This document shows, in pieces, positions 10,736 through 20,900 of a stretch of DNA of 64,000 bases. The stretch is from Muscardinus avellanarius (taxonomy: Eukaryota; Chordata; Mammalia; Rodentia; Gliridae), in NCBI GenBank assembly GCA_963383645.1, contig OY726571.1, positions 82,947,388 to 83,011,387 on the forward strand, in the 5' to 3' direction. The first letter of the stretch is position 1. Every line of letters starts with the position of its first letter. The translations under genes were made by a program, and so were the position numbers. The notes under the pieces are model-generated. The model was not told where the DNA came from. It saw only the letters and a program-made list of their open reading frames with translations, and ran no database searches.

Positions 10736-11015
10736 CTACTGTGAAGGAGTCCTGTGTTTCCTAACCACACGCAACTCAACAGGGTGATGAGTCAGCTTAA
10801 GTGTCCAGGTGAGGGTCTGTGGAAGGGCCTGTCATCCTGCTTGGGGCCTGGGCACCTCACCTGTTGTGAAGAAAGTGTTTACCGCGCTTATTAATGCTAT
10901 AAACTAAGTTTAGTGTCATGTTTAGCCTGCCTACGGTGGCACATTTAGAAAAACGGCTGTCGCATATTTCTATCTGAATGACGGTTGCTAATAACCATGT
11001 CACTCTCTCTTGGTG
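10736..11015. other. Intron 1, no feature recognised
   Basis: Unique sequence. One AP-1-like TGAGTCA at 10788-10794. Confidence 0.5.
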
Positions 11016-11098
11016 TGTTTGGTGCTGGGGATGGAACCCAGGGCCTACTGCATGCTAAGTACACACTCTACCACTGAGCTATGCCCCCCGGCCCCCAA
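11016..11098 (-). mobile_element. ID SINE, antisense
   Basis: ggtgctggggatggaaccca, then gcatgctaagtacacactct, then gagctatgccccc. Single ID form. Confidence 0.88.
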
Positions 11099-12360
11099 GG
11101 CCTTCTTGAAAGTAGGTCCTTTGTACCTCTGTTTAGAATAACAGTTACTGGAAAAGGAAATGTTTATTTGGATGTAAAAAGGATTTACTTTCAAAATGTC
11201 TATAATTCAGACATGCCTTCTTCATAATTAATTCCCAGTGAGGTGGTTTTCTAGTGTCGCCAGCAGCAGGAAACAAGAATTCTCCCATGGGGCAAAGGCA
11301 CCAAGCACTAGAGACCAGAGCCACACAAGCACGGGTAATGTTTGTTGAGTAACAGAGGCTGTCTTCCTCCTGGGGCGCTAGGCAGTAAGTCCTAGTGTAA
11401 CACCTGTCAGTGCTGAGGGTGGGCACACATTGACTTTAGAGAGACAGGAAGAGTCTAGGATCCCAATACCCCCTTCATGGACACACCTCCCATTTGGTGG
11501 ACCTAGCCTTTAATGTTGTATAGTGATTTAAATAATCACCATACAATGTTACCAGGGACTTTAAATCATAAGCCTAAAAGTGTGTCAGATGTTAGCCAGG
11601 ACACACTGATCAGGGGCCCACTTTAGGTGACCCAAGGACTGCTGTCCCCAGAAGGCTCTATCCCTCTTTAGATGCTCACAGCATTATCTGTCTGTTCCAC
11701 TCCCTTGTCCCTTGACTCAGTAGCGCTGTATTCCTTTTAGACTGCACTTGTCTCTAGTAAAGAACCGTCAATGTCAGCAGAAAGCAAGACTTAGCCATGA
11801 TCTGGCATGGGACAGAATTGTCTGGCCATCTCTCAGAAGCTGCTTTTAAGCAGTCAATAAAGATGCCTCAACTCTCAATAGAGAGACCAGCAAGAGCAAA
11901 TGAAATGCAAGAAAATGAAGTGTTTTCATGGGGCCCGACCATGGCTTGGTAGTTCTGAAGCTATATTATATGGCGAGTCATCAAATCTACATTACAGAGT
12001 AGGTTCTTTTAAAAATATATTATTTCATTTTAATAGATTTATTTGAAATCATTTTCTGGGAACTCCCATAAGAAGCAACTTGTCAAAAATGGATACCATC
12101 AAAGCTATGAGAATGGTTTTTTAAAAAATGATTTTGGTCTTCAGTGTCTGCTGATAATGCATTTGAATTGAATTGGATTGTGATTTAAGTATGAGCAGTG
12201 GCTTCTCTAATTTATTTCTCATTTGCAGACTTTTTCTCCAATTGTAGCTCTAGTTCTGTTGGGGCAAAGTCTTAGATTTAAGTGACCAAGGGGAGAAGTA
12301 AGAAAGCAAGACTTCAGTTTTGGGGAAAGCTGAAATGAATGACCTTTAACAGGTGGAAAG
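11099..12360. other. Intron 1, 1.26 kb with no repeat or gene recognised
   Basis: One of the longest stretches here without a SINE. It has AT-rich patches at 12010-12200. The 93-residue minus frame at 11145-11426 shows nothing recognisable. Cross-species conservation cannot be judged from one sequence. Confidence 0.55.
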
Positions 12361-13139
12361 TATATTAGTCAGCGGTCCATTACTGCAACAAAACACCCAA
12401 GATAATCAACTTAAGAAGAAAGGTTTATTTTGGCTTACAGTTTTAGAGGCTTTAGTCCATGGATGGTTGGCCCATTGCTTTCGAGTCTGTAGCAAAGTGA
12501 CAAATATCTGAGAAAAATGAAAGGGGAAAGATTTCGTTTGAGTTAGTTTAAGAGGTTTTAATCTATAGTTGGCTGGATCTATTATTCTGGGCCTGAGCTG
12601 AGGCAGAACATCATGGCAGAGGCTGTGACAGACAAAACGACTCTGCTTATGGCATCCAGAAAGTGGTGTGAGGCGCAAAATATAGTCCCCAAAGCCAAGA
12701 CCCTAATATCCATTCTTTCCAACTAAGTTTCACTTCCTACAGTTCCTACCACCTCTCAATAATCCATTCATCTTTGAATTCCTCAATGGATTAATTCATT
12801 GATAAGGCCAGAGCCCTTGTAATTCAATCTTTTACCAAATTATTCACCTCTGAACTTGGCTGCATTGGGAAACAAGCCTTCAAGTCATTGAGGGGCAGTT
12901 CATCTCCAAACTGTAACATGTCAGAGGAGGTTGCTCACCTCATGGTGGTAAGGAAACAAAGAAAGAGACAAGAGGGAATAGGGGTCCTTTATCTCCTTCA
13001 TGGTCACACCCACAATGACCTCACTTCCTTCCATTAAACCCCACCCACTAAAGGTTCCACCACCTCCCAGTAGCAACATGGGCTGGTGACCAAGCCTTTA
13101 ACACATGGGCCTTTGGGGGACACTTATCAAAACCATAGC
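12361..13139 (-). mobile_element. Composite of two MaLR-type LTRs, antisense
   Basis: The outer LTR starts tatattagtcagcggtcc with a taagaagaaaggtttatttt motif and resumes near 12920 (tcacctcatggtggtaagga) to the accatagca end. Between them, about 12530-12918, lies a second related LTR with its own variants (aagaggttttaatctatag; end ccaaactgtaaca). Nesting or recombination of two copies would explain the two near-parallel ends. Confidence 0.65.
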
Positions 13140-13799
13140 AGAATGTTATCATAGAACTTAAAGACTCATAGTTTATTATATTGAAAAAAGGGTTTTAAGT
13201 TCTCCCAAAGGCATTTTCTCCTTGAGTTTGGGGTGAGAGGCAATGTTACATAGCAGTCTTTTGTGATCTGTTTGAATTTGTTTAGCTAACATAATAGCCT
13301 ACTCTCATAAGTAAAAATATATGCAAGGTTTGAAAAATTGCACAAGACAAATCCAGAGCACTAGGTAATAGCTAGATGTTCACTGAGTATGTGTTGGGAG
13401 CTGCTAGAAAAAGTGCCTTGGTGAATGGGGGTCCCAGAGGTCAGAGATGGGGCAGACAGGGGCAGCCTGGGTAGAAGGAAGCTTGGAGCAAAAGAATGGA
13501 GATGGGGAAGGACAGAGTATGAAGTGGGGATAACCAGACTGCAAGTCCTGTGATGGAAAGAGTAGGAAGAAGACTGTGTTTCAATTAGGAGGAGAAAACG
13601 ACACAATATTGTAATGTGTTTACAAGCTTGGGGGTTAGTTAAGATACTGTCTGTGGCAGGTAGCAGGAAACTCCAGGTCAAACAAAGTTTAAAAATATAG
13701 AAGGATTATAGGGCATTTCTAGAAGTTTAACGATGGGGTGGGCTCCAACCCCCATTCAGTCTCTCTTCCAGGCCTTCCTCAGCATTGACTTCATTTATG
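13140..13799. other. Intron 1, no feature recognised
   Basis: Unique sequence. The 106-residue minus frame at 13361-13681 lacks domain or splice support. Confidence 0.55.
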
Positions 13800-13997
13800 C
13801 TGTATTAGATTGTTAGGGCTGTGTAACAAATACCACAGCCTGGGCCGCTTAAACAACAGCCATCTATTACTTCACAGTCTTGGAGGCTGAAGTCCAAGAT
13901 AAAAAATGTTGGCAGGGCTGATTTCTCCTGAGGCCTCTATTCTTGGCTTCTACATGATCATCACATGGTCTTCCTTCTGTATGTTGAGGTACTAATC

Positions 13998-14135
13998 ATT
14001 ATCATTTCTTCTCCCTCCTCTTCCTTCTCCTTCTGCTTCTTCTCCTCCTCTTTCTTCTCTTTCTCCTCCTCCTCACTCTCCTCCTTTTTTTTCTCTCTGT
14101 TCTTCTCCTCTTCCTTCTCTTTTTCTTCTTTTTTC
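13998..14135. repeat. Polypyrimidine (CTT/CCT)n tract
   Basis: Nearly pure pyrimidine on the + strand at the tail side of the ID. Probably an expanded, mutated poly-T (ID A-tail) region. The serine-rich frame 13965-14177 is its translation. Confidence 0.9.
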
Positions 14136-14208
14136 GGTACCAGGGGTGGAACTCAGTATCTTGTGCCTGCTAGGTGAGCATTCTACCACTGAATTACACC
14201 CTAGTCTC
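14136..14208 (-). mobile_element. ID SINE inside MLT1, antisense
   Basis: ggtaccaggggtggaactca, then gcctgctaggtgagcattct, then gaattacacccta. Its head joins the LTR just before tctcctgttctt, the same LTR position as the ID at 9296. Confidence 0.85.
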
Positions 14209-14310
14209 CTGTTCTTCTAAGGACACCATTCATATTGGATTAGGGCTTCCTAAAGACCTCATTTAATCTTAATTACCTCTTTAAGGATCTTACTCCAAAT
14301 TCTGTCCTAG

Positions 14311-15215
14311 AAGTTGAATTCTATCATGTCCTGTCAGGGGTGAAGGACACAAGTCCACCCATAACGGAGTCTCCAGGGAATAGAGCAGGCCCCCAGCCCT
14401 GGAACACAAAGTGATCCTTTCTTTCATGTCAGCATTGCAAGAAGCAAGCTTGCCACCCCATTTTTTCTGTTGTAAAAGTATTGATGTGCAATTGAAGGCA
14501 GCTTCTAGGACATCTCTGGGAGGTGGCTGCCGTGGGTTAAGTCCAGGTGGTGACAGAAGGGGCCAGGTAAGAGAGGGAAGGGCAGATCCCACGGCAGGAA
14601 AGAGAAGAGATGTGGACGGGGTGGGGCTGTGGACACCAGCCCATGAGTAGAGAAGAGAGAGAGGAGAAGAGGGGCTGTGGCAGGTTTGCCCTGCTGGGTA
14701 TTGTAGGGTGTCACTGCTGGATCCTGACAGCAGCCCCCCTGAGAAACTGGCTTGCCTTTGGCTTACCCATGAGGAACCCAGGGTACAGAGAGATGAGGGT
14801 AGGTGAAGTGAGCCCCAGTGCGTGAGGTGCAGCCCAGTCCCCACCCAGCAACCCTGGGAGCAGGCTCTGCCAGGAACAGTGTGGACCGAGGGCGGGTGGC
14901 CTGCAGGCTTCTGCTACAGCCACAGCCAGGCGCTTACTCTGGCCTGTAGGCTGCAAACGCGTTTGCACAGAATCTCAGGCCTTTGTATAGCAGCTCTGTG
15001 AATGGTTTTGAGTCCTGTCTGAGCTCGTAGCCCAGAGATCTACTTCTGCAGAAGGGAAGGTCCAGGCCCATGCCTGCGCTCCCAGGGGTTGTCCAGTTAC
15101 TGAATTATTCTGTCAGCTTTGGCCGCAGCCCTGACCACCCCACCACCATTGGAGGGAGGAAGACATCAGCTGGCTGCTTAAAACAATTTCCCAGACTCTT
15201 AAAAATAGAGGCATG
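14311..15215. other. Intron 1, no gene recognised
   Basis: GC-moderate unique sequence. The 184-residue minus frame 14290-14844 overlaps frames on the other strand and shows only low-complexity Ser/Leu/Pro composition. Confidence 0.55.
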
Positions 15216-15438
15216 CCAGGCATGGTGGTGCACGCTTGTAATCCCAGCATTCAGGAGGCTGAGACAGGAGGATCGCGGTTCACAGATAGCTTCAGCTACT
15301 TAGTGAGGCCCTTAACAACTCAGTGAGACCCCGTTTCAAAATAAAGAATAAAAAAGTAGGGCTGGGGGGTGTAGCTTAGAGGTAGAATGCCCCTGGGTTC
15401 CATCCCCAGTACTGCCAAAAAAAAAAAAAAAAAAAAAG
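15216..15438 (+). mobile_element. B1-dID SINE
   Basis: Complete: gccaggcatggtggtgcacg, gcttgtaatcccagcattca, linker aaaataaagaataaaaaa, ID half (ggtgtagcttagaggtagaa), poly-A of about 20. Confidence 0.95.
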
Positions 15439-15695
15439 CAGAGGTGTAATTCACATATAGTAAACTGGACACATATAGGTTAGTGGGTTTTGGCTCTTGG
15501 GAAGCCCATTAACCACTACCTGAGTTAAGCTATTCCGCTCAACCCTGTGAATTCCTCCTGCGTCCCTGGAGCTCCATCCCAGAACATAGCTCTGCCCACT
15601 CCAGAAGGTTGTACAAACGCAGTCCTGTAGCCTGTAGCCTTTTGTGTTAGCACCGACTTTGAGCATTAATCATTCCTCCTGTATGTTGCTGAGTG
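15439..15695 (-). mobile_element. Old L1 3' fragment, antisense
   Basis: ggtgtaattcacatatagta and gttagtgggttttggctctt match the reversed L1M 3' UTR pattern. Diverged. Confidence 0.6.
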
Positions 15696-15697
15696 GT

Positions 15698-16003
15698 ATA
15701 AGTTGTCCCTTGGTGTCCAAAGGGAATTGATCCAGGACCCCCACAGCCACCCAAATCCAAGGATGCCTTATGTAAAACAATGTAGTATTTGTATTTAACC
15801 AACATAAGCCTCCCCTCTACTCTAAACCAGCTCTCGGTGACCTGTGATACCCAATACAGCATGCTTTGCAAACAGCTGTGATATGGTACTACATTGTTTC
15901 GGGGATAATGATGCCCCAAAACTCTGCCCAGAAACAGGCTGTTTTTGTCTCAACAGCCTTGACCTGAGGATGCGGAGCCCTCGGGTGTGAAGGGCTGACT
16001 GTA
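15698..16003. mobile_element. MER2/Tigger-type DNA transposon
   Basis: The left end agttgtcccttggtgtccaa and the right end gatgcggagccctcgggtgt...agggctgactg form decayed inverted repeats of the MER2/Tigger class. Internal phrases such as gtagtatttgtatttaacc and acattgtttcggggataatg also fit. A TA follows the right end. Confidence 0.85.
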
Positions 16004-16837
16004 TCCAACCACACCTTGTCTTCCCTGCCACCTGTCGAGGGACGCTCGGCTGTCCCAGGCCGTGGCTGTGAGGCACAGGCTGCTGAGAACATTGGACCCT
16101 GCAGCGAGTCCTCTCCACCCCCTCCTGCCACTCAGTTCAATAGTTCAAGTTGATTGGCAGAATGAGAGCAACCATGAGATGCCTTGACTTGTTTGTGAGC
16201 TACGCAAGTTTTGTCTTTGTCTTTTCCTTCTTTTGGGGGCCAGGAAGCACTGTGACAGGGTTTGTCGGGAGAGGGCTACCACTTCCACAGGGTTGATGGG
16301 GGGCTTTGAGAATGTGGCAGTATCGTGTGGCCAGGGAGGAGCCGCACCTGAGGCTGGTGGTACCAGTCAGCTGCCGCCACCGATGGCCTGAGTGTGGCTT
16401 AGCAGCTGAGCTGATGGAGCTTCAGCCTGTCCTTGCAGCCTGCAAGAGAGGCTATGGGTGGTCTCTCAGTGACCTCCTCAGCCTTGTTTTCTGTGAGGAC
16501 TCGGGCAAGCCTTGGAGGGCAGACAGCTGGGAGCTGAAGAGCCAGGACCAGAAACAGGTGCCGCAGCCTCACTCACAGAGCCCGGTGCAAAAGGCGAAGG
16601 ACCGCAGAGTCCTCATTCTTAGGAAGCACCGTTTGTAGAAACTCAAGCAAAGAGAATTCTTTTCTGAGGCAATCTGCCCTGCAGGATCCTATAAGCTTTT
16701 TATTCTGAGTTCAGGAGGGAACTGGAGAGGTATTTATTTCCCCAGGGATGAGTCAGTCAGAGAAGTGGAGCCAGACTCCTCCGAATCTCACCTCCTGCCT
16801 AAAATTCCCGCAGGGAGCAATGATGTTGGCCGGCAAA
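16004..16837. other. Intron 1, no gene recognised
   Basis: Unique sequence. The 110-residue plus frame 16306-16638 has no recognisable domain. One TGAGTCA at 16749-16755. Confidence 0.55.
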
Positions 16838-16953
16838 GCCAGGCACGTGCCGTCTGTGATCCCAGCTGCTAGAGAGGCTGAGGCAGGAGAATGACAAATT
16901 TGAGGCCACCCTTCCGAAACTTAGCAAAAACCTTGTCTCAAAATTTTAAGAAA
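16838..16953 (+). mobile_element. B1 monomer
   Basis: A 7SL-like monomer (gctagagaggctgaggcaggagaa region) ending aaaattttaagaaa, with no ID half before the next SINE. Confidence 0.8.
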
Positions 16954-17175
16954 GAGCCGGGCGTGGTTGCTCACGCTTGTAATCCCAGCATTTGGGAGGC
17001 TGAGACCTGGAGGATCACAGTTCTTGGACAGTCTCAGCTACTTAGGCCCTCTGCAACTCAGTGAGACCCAGTTTCAAAATAAAGAATAAAAAATAGGGCA
17101 GGAGGTGTAGCTTGGAGTTCAAATGCCCCTGGGTTCCATCCCCAGACCTGAAAAAAATAAAAAAATTAAAAAAGA
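16954..17175 (+). mobile_element. B1-dID SINE
   Basis: gagccgggcgtggttgctca to ccatccccagacctg, then an A-rich tail. It sits in the tail of the preceding B1. Confidence 0.93.
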
Positions 17176-17948
17176 AGAAAAGACATGTAGGCAGGCACCC
17201 CCACCCGGCGTGGCTTGGCCATGGGTTTCTGTAGGTTTCCCCAGTGCTCTGGGAGCCCTTCTACGCGTTGTCCTGAAGCATGTGTACGCTTGCACACGGG
17301 TGTCATCCGGCGATGAACTGCATTCCTTTCAGAGCAGGTTAAGCAACCGCTAATGCTCTATTAGAAAGATAAAAGTTTAGAGGTGAGAGGCCCCCAAAAG
17401 TTCAGCAAGAGTGATGTCTTCACCCCGGTGACTGTTGAATAACTGAGCTTAGAAGAAAGACGGGGGTCGCGGTACTGCAAGTTCTCCTTGGCCTCTGGCG
17501 AGCCGAGGCGCTGCCATGATTTGGAAAAAATTAAATGAGAAATTTTATTAAACCTAGGCCTTTTCACAGTCTTACAGCCCGCTTAACCCCTGTGGTGTGG
17601 GAGCCACTGCACACTCGGCAGAGGAAAGGAAGCTTTCCTGTTGCTAGTGTGGGCTGACACCCAGGAGCAGAGATGGACGAGGAGGCTCGCTCGGAGAAGG
17701 TTCAATGGCTGAAGGTGTGAATTCAATCCCAGCAGCGCCCCCTTCACACGAGTAACCTCAGTGAGCTGCTTGGCCCCTAGGAACCTCATTTCTAAGGTGG
17801 AGAGGCTTCTCTTCTCGGGCATTACATGAACTAATGGAGAGGAAAGCCCCGCTTGGCAGTGTGTGCTTGAGACTGTGTGTGCGTTTAACCCATCCTTGCT
17901 TCAGGGACTCCCGTTGGACCTCTTGGGACAGCCACACAGTCAACTACT
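17176..17948. other. Intron 1, no feature recognised
   Basis: Unique sequence with several short overlapping frames and no splice-supported exon. Confidence 0.5.
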
Positions 17949-18283
17949 CCAGGTTGAGCACCCCGAGTCCCCAGATTGAAAATATCATCATTCAAATCCA
18001 GAGTATCACACAGTCTGAACTTTTTGAGTGCAGGCATGACACTACTGATGGAAAATTTCACCTGGCAAATCTTTGTTTCATAAACAAAAATATTTAAAAA
18101 TATTGTATAACATTGCCTCGGGCAGCATGTATGTGAGGCGGGCTTGGGTTTCGTGCTTAGACTTGCGCCTCATCCCCAAAACATCTCCTTATGTATATGA
18201 AAACCATCCAAAGCCTGGAAAAATACAAAATCTGAAGTACTTCTGGTCCCGAGCATTTTGGATGAGGGCTATTCAACCTGTAT
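17949..18283. mobile_element. Tigger-like DNA element, inverted ends visible
   Basis: Left end caggttgagcaccccgagtc and right end ggctattcaacctgta are complementary. Inside are gaactttttgagtgcaggca and gcattttggatgagggc, the recurring phrases of Tigger-related MER elements. The subfamily is not resolved. Confidence 0.78.
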
Positions 18284-18954
18284 AATGTGTTATATAAGGA
18301 CACAATTTCCCTACTGTTAACTTTAGACTTCTAAACCAAGAAGTATGGGCAGTTATGTGTGACTATACCTGAGATGAGTCCTGGCGAATGACAGCCTTTG
18401 AGCCTTCGAAGCCTGACCGCCCACTGAGCTGTGGATACACGTGGCCACTCTGCTTCTTGGCTTCAGGACCTTCTTCCTCTGGCTGTGTGTTGCCCCAGCT
18501 ATTTGCTCTCTCCTACAGTTGGCAGTGTTTCCTGGGTCCCCTCAAGTGGCTTCATTTTCAGAATCTCTTCTCTATTTCTACTTTCCAGAACCCAAATATC
18601 TGGGCAACTAATCTTAATTAAGAATAAAGCAGTCCACGCACTAAATTGTAAATGGTGGAGAGCGTTGACCTTGGTCTTTTCTGGGCTCCTCCCTGTCTTA
18701 CACCTGTTAATCAGCGACTGATCAATAGCTTGCCAACTCCATGTGCACACTCAGGGCTATGTTTTACAAGGCGAACCTTTACCAGCCTGCCCCACCCTGG
18801 CCCTCCCATTCCTTTCCCATCTCTCCTTCCCTGTCCAGAGATGGAGCAGAGGTCAGGAGTTCCATCTTCTGAAAGGCTGGGATCTCTGATCAGGATGTTT
18901 CAAATAAGCATGCACCAAAGCCCAAGATAAGGTTGGATTATTATTATTTCACTT
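18284..18954. other. Intron 1, no feature recognised
   Basis: Unique sequence. Confidence 0.5.
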
Positions 18955-18955
18955 C

Positions 18956-18999
<44 letters not shown>
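18955..18999. repeat. (CT)n microsatellite
   Basis: About 40 bp of uninterrupted CT, at the tail side of the neighbouring antisense ID. Confidence 0.97.
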
Positions 19000-19000
<1 letters not shown>

Positions 19001-19015
19001 ATTTATATTTATATA

Positions 19016-19093
19016 TTTGGTGCTGGAGGTTGAACCCAGGACCTTACACAGGATGAACACAGTTCCTACCACTGAATTACACCCCCAGCTTGG
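19016..19093 (-). mobile_element. ID SINE, antisense
   Basis: ggtgctggaggttgaaccca, then acaggatgaacacagttcct, then gaattacacccccagct. Confidence 0.85.
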
Positions 19094-19378
19094 GTAGGAA
19101 TTAATTCAATTGCATTTGAAGGCTATCCTGGCTAAAGGTTGAACTTTGTAACATGGAGTGCTGATGTGCCCCCCACACATCTGCCCCTGGCTGTCCCCAC
19201 CCTCATCCTTGCTCAGTGCCAGCCCATGTGTGTTCTCATTCCCCAAAGCCTTGCCGTTGCCCAGACCCCACTTCTCAGCCTTCACATAGACTGCGCTTTT
19301 CCGACACAAATAGCCTTTCTTTTGCCTTCTACCATTAGAGCCCTTTTGGGTCTTCCCAAGCCTGGGTAGTGACCTGTG
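19094..19378. other. Intron 1, no feature recognised
   Basis: Unique sequence. Confidence 0.5.
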
Positions 19379-19492
<114 letters not shown>

Positions 19493-20515
19493 CTGTGCTT
19501 GCCTCATTTTTCCATCCTGAATCTCTGATCTCTTGAGAGCACGCACAGCCTTCATTGCACCGTGTCTGCTTGGGGTCTGGCACTCACGAGGTGACCTATC
19601 GTCACCAGATGCTGTGGCATGCAGATGGGCTTTCACCAGCCCAGCCCATGGTGCTGGTGTTGAGTAGTGACGCAAATCGAGAAAAGCTACGGGCAAGAAG
19701 ACAGATCCCTGGAGTCTAGGTAGCCTGCTGAGGAGGCTGTGGGGTGTTGGGGGAGCGAGAGGTGGGCTCGTCTCACCTGGGTGAGGTAGGACAGTCTGGT
19801 CACACTTCTGTGGGTGGGCAGTGTCCCCCACCTTTCCATGGGCAAGCTGGAGGAACACAAACACCTCACAGCCAGGAATTCAGTGCAGATAGCTGCCTTT
19901 GTAAGGAAGCAGAATTCTGTACAACTGATTGATGTCTGTTGTGGTTGACCTTTTGCACATCATTTCCTAAGAGTATTTTATGTTTGTCCATCTCTTACCA
20001 ATTAGCAGTTATAATCTCTTGAGAAAACAGAGGAAAATAGTTATCATTCTTATGTTCTCTGATGGATGGTAGAAAAACACTCCTCTGGTTATTTGGAACA
20101 TCCTTGGGTACACACGAAACCCCGTCCTCGTTAGGGCTGGGGAGGCTATTTTTTCACTAGCCATAAAAATCTCAGTATTTTCATGTGTTATAATTTTCAC
20201 TGTGCTCATGCAAAGCGTTAGGTCATGAAGGGCAAAGAAAACAATATGTGGCAGCATCCATTTGTTCTGTTGTCTAAAGATATGCTCTGGGAAGTGTGTG
20301 TAGGGGGTGGGGGAACAGTTTCCATAGTCAAATAAATTTGGAAAAAGCGTCATGCAGAGACACCATGCTAGGAGTCACTGTGCACTCAGCCTATTAAGGG
20401 CTCTGAGAATTCCTGAAAAGAAGATGTCATGTTATCTTGGTTTGACTGAATGTTCCAGTCTGCAAAGTATTTAACCATCAATTTATCTCCCCCACCCACA
20501 CCCTCCTCTTCCCTT
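19493..20515. other. Intron 1, 1 kb with no repeat or gene recognised
   Basis: Unique sequence. The 114-residue minus frame 20009-20353 has no recognisable features. Confidence 0.55.
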
Positions 20516-20594
20516 CCCCAGTGCTAGGGATCAAACCCAGGGCCTTGAGCGTGCTAAGCGTGTGCTATACCATTGAGCTACACCCCAGCTCCTG
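20516..20594 (-). mobile_element. ID SINE, antisense
   Basis: ccagtgctagggatcaaacc, then gcgtgctaagcgtgtgctat, then gagctacaccccagct. Confidence 0.88.
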
Positions 20595-20686
20595 AGGCCC
20601 CCTTTTAGATGAGGACCTATTTTCCTGTTACACATCCTCACTTTACCAAAGGCTCCAACTGCTGACTTATACACAGGTGTGTTTTA

Positions 20687-20886
20687 TTTTTATTAATATT
20701 TATTTATTTGGTGGTACTGGGAGGGGGATGGAACCCTTCTACCTCTGGGCTACACTCCCAGACCTATTTTGCATTTTATTTGGAAACAGGGTCTCTTAAG
20801 CCAGGGAGGCTGGCTTCGAACCTGTGCAATCCTCCCATCTCCACCTCCCAAGTGCAGGAATTACAAGCGTGTGCCACCACACCCGG
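20687..20886 (-). mobile_element. B1-dID SINE, hairpin subfamily, antisense
   Basis: ID half (gtggtactgggagggggatg; tctgggctacactcccagac), then a B1 half with the inverted repeat AAGCCAG (20798-20804) and CTGGCTT (20810-20816). Near-perfect target duplication acaggtgtgtttta (20673-20686) and acaggtgtatttta (20887-20900). Confidence 0.94.
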
Positions 20887-20900
20887 ACAGGTGTATTTTA

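Larger units (their letters stand above)
13800..14310 (-). mobile_element. MLT1-type MaLR LTR, antisense, split by an ID
   Basis: tgtattagattgttagggct, then aacaaataccacagcctg, ggaggctgaagtccaagata, and beyond the insertion tctcctgttcttctaaggac and ggattagggcttcc. A second copy of the same LTR class seen at 9064, in the same orientation. Confidence 0.82.
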
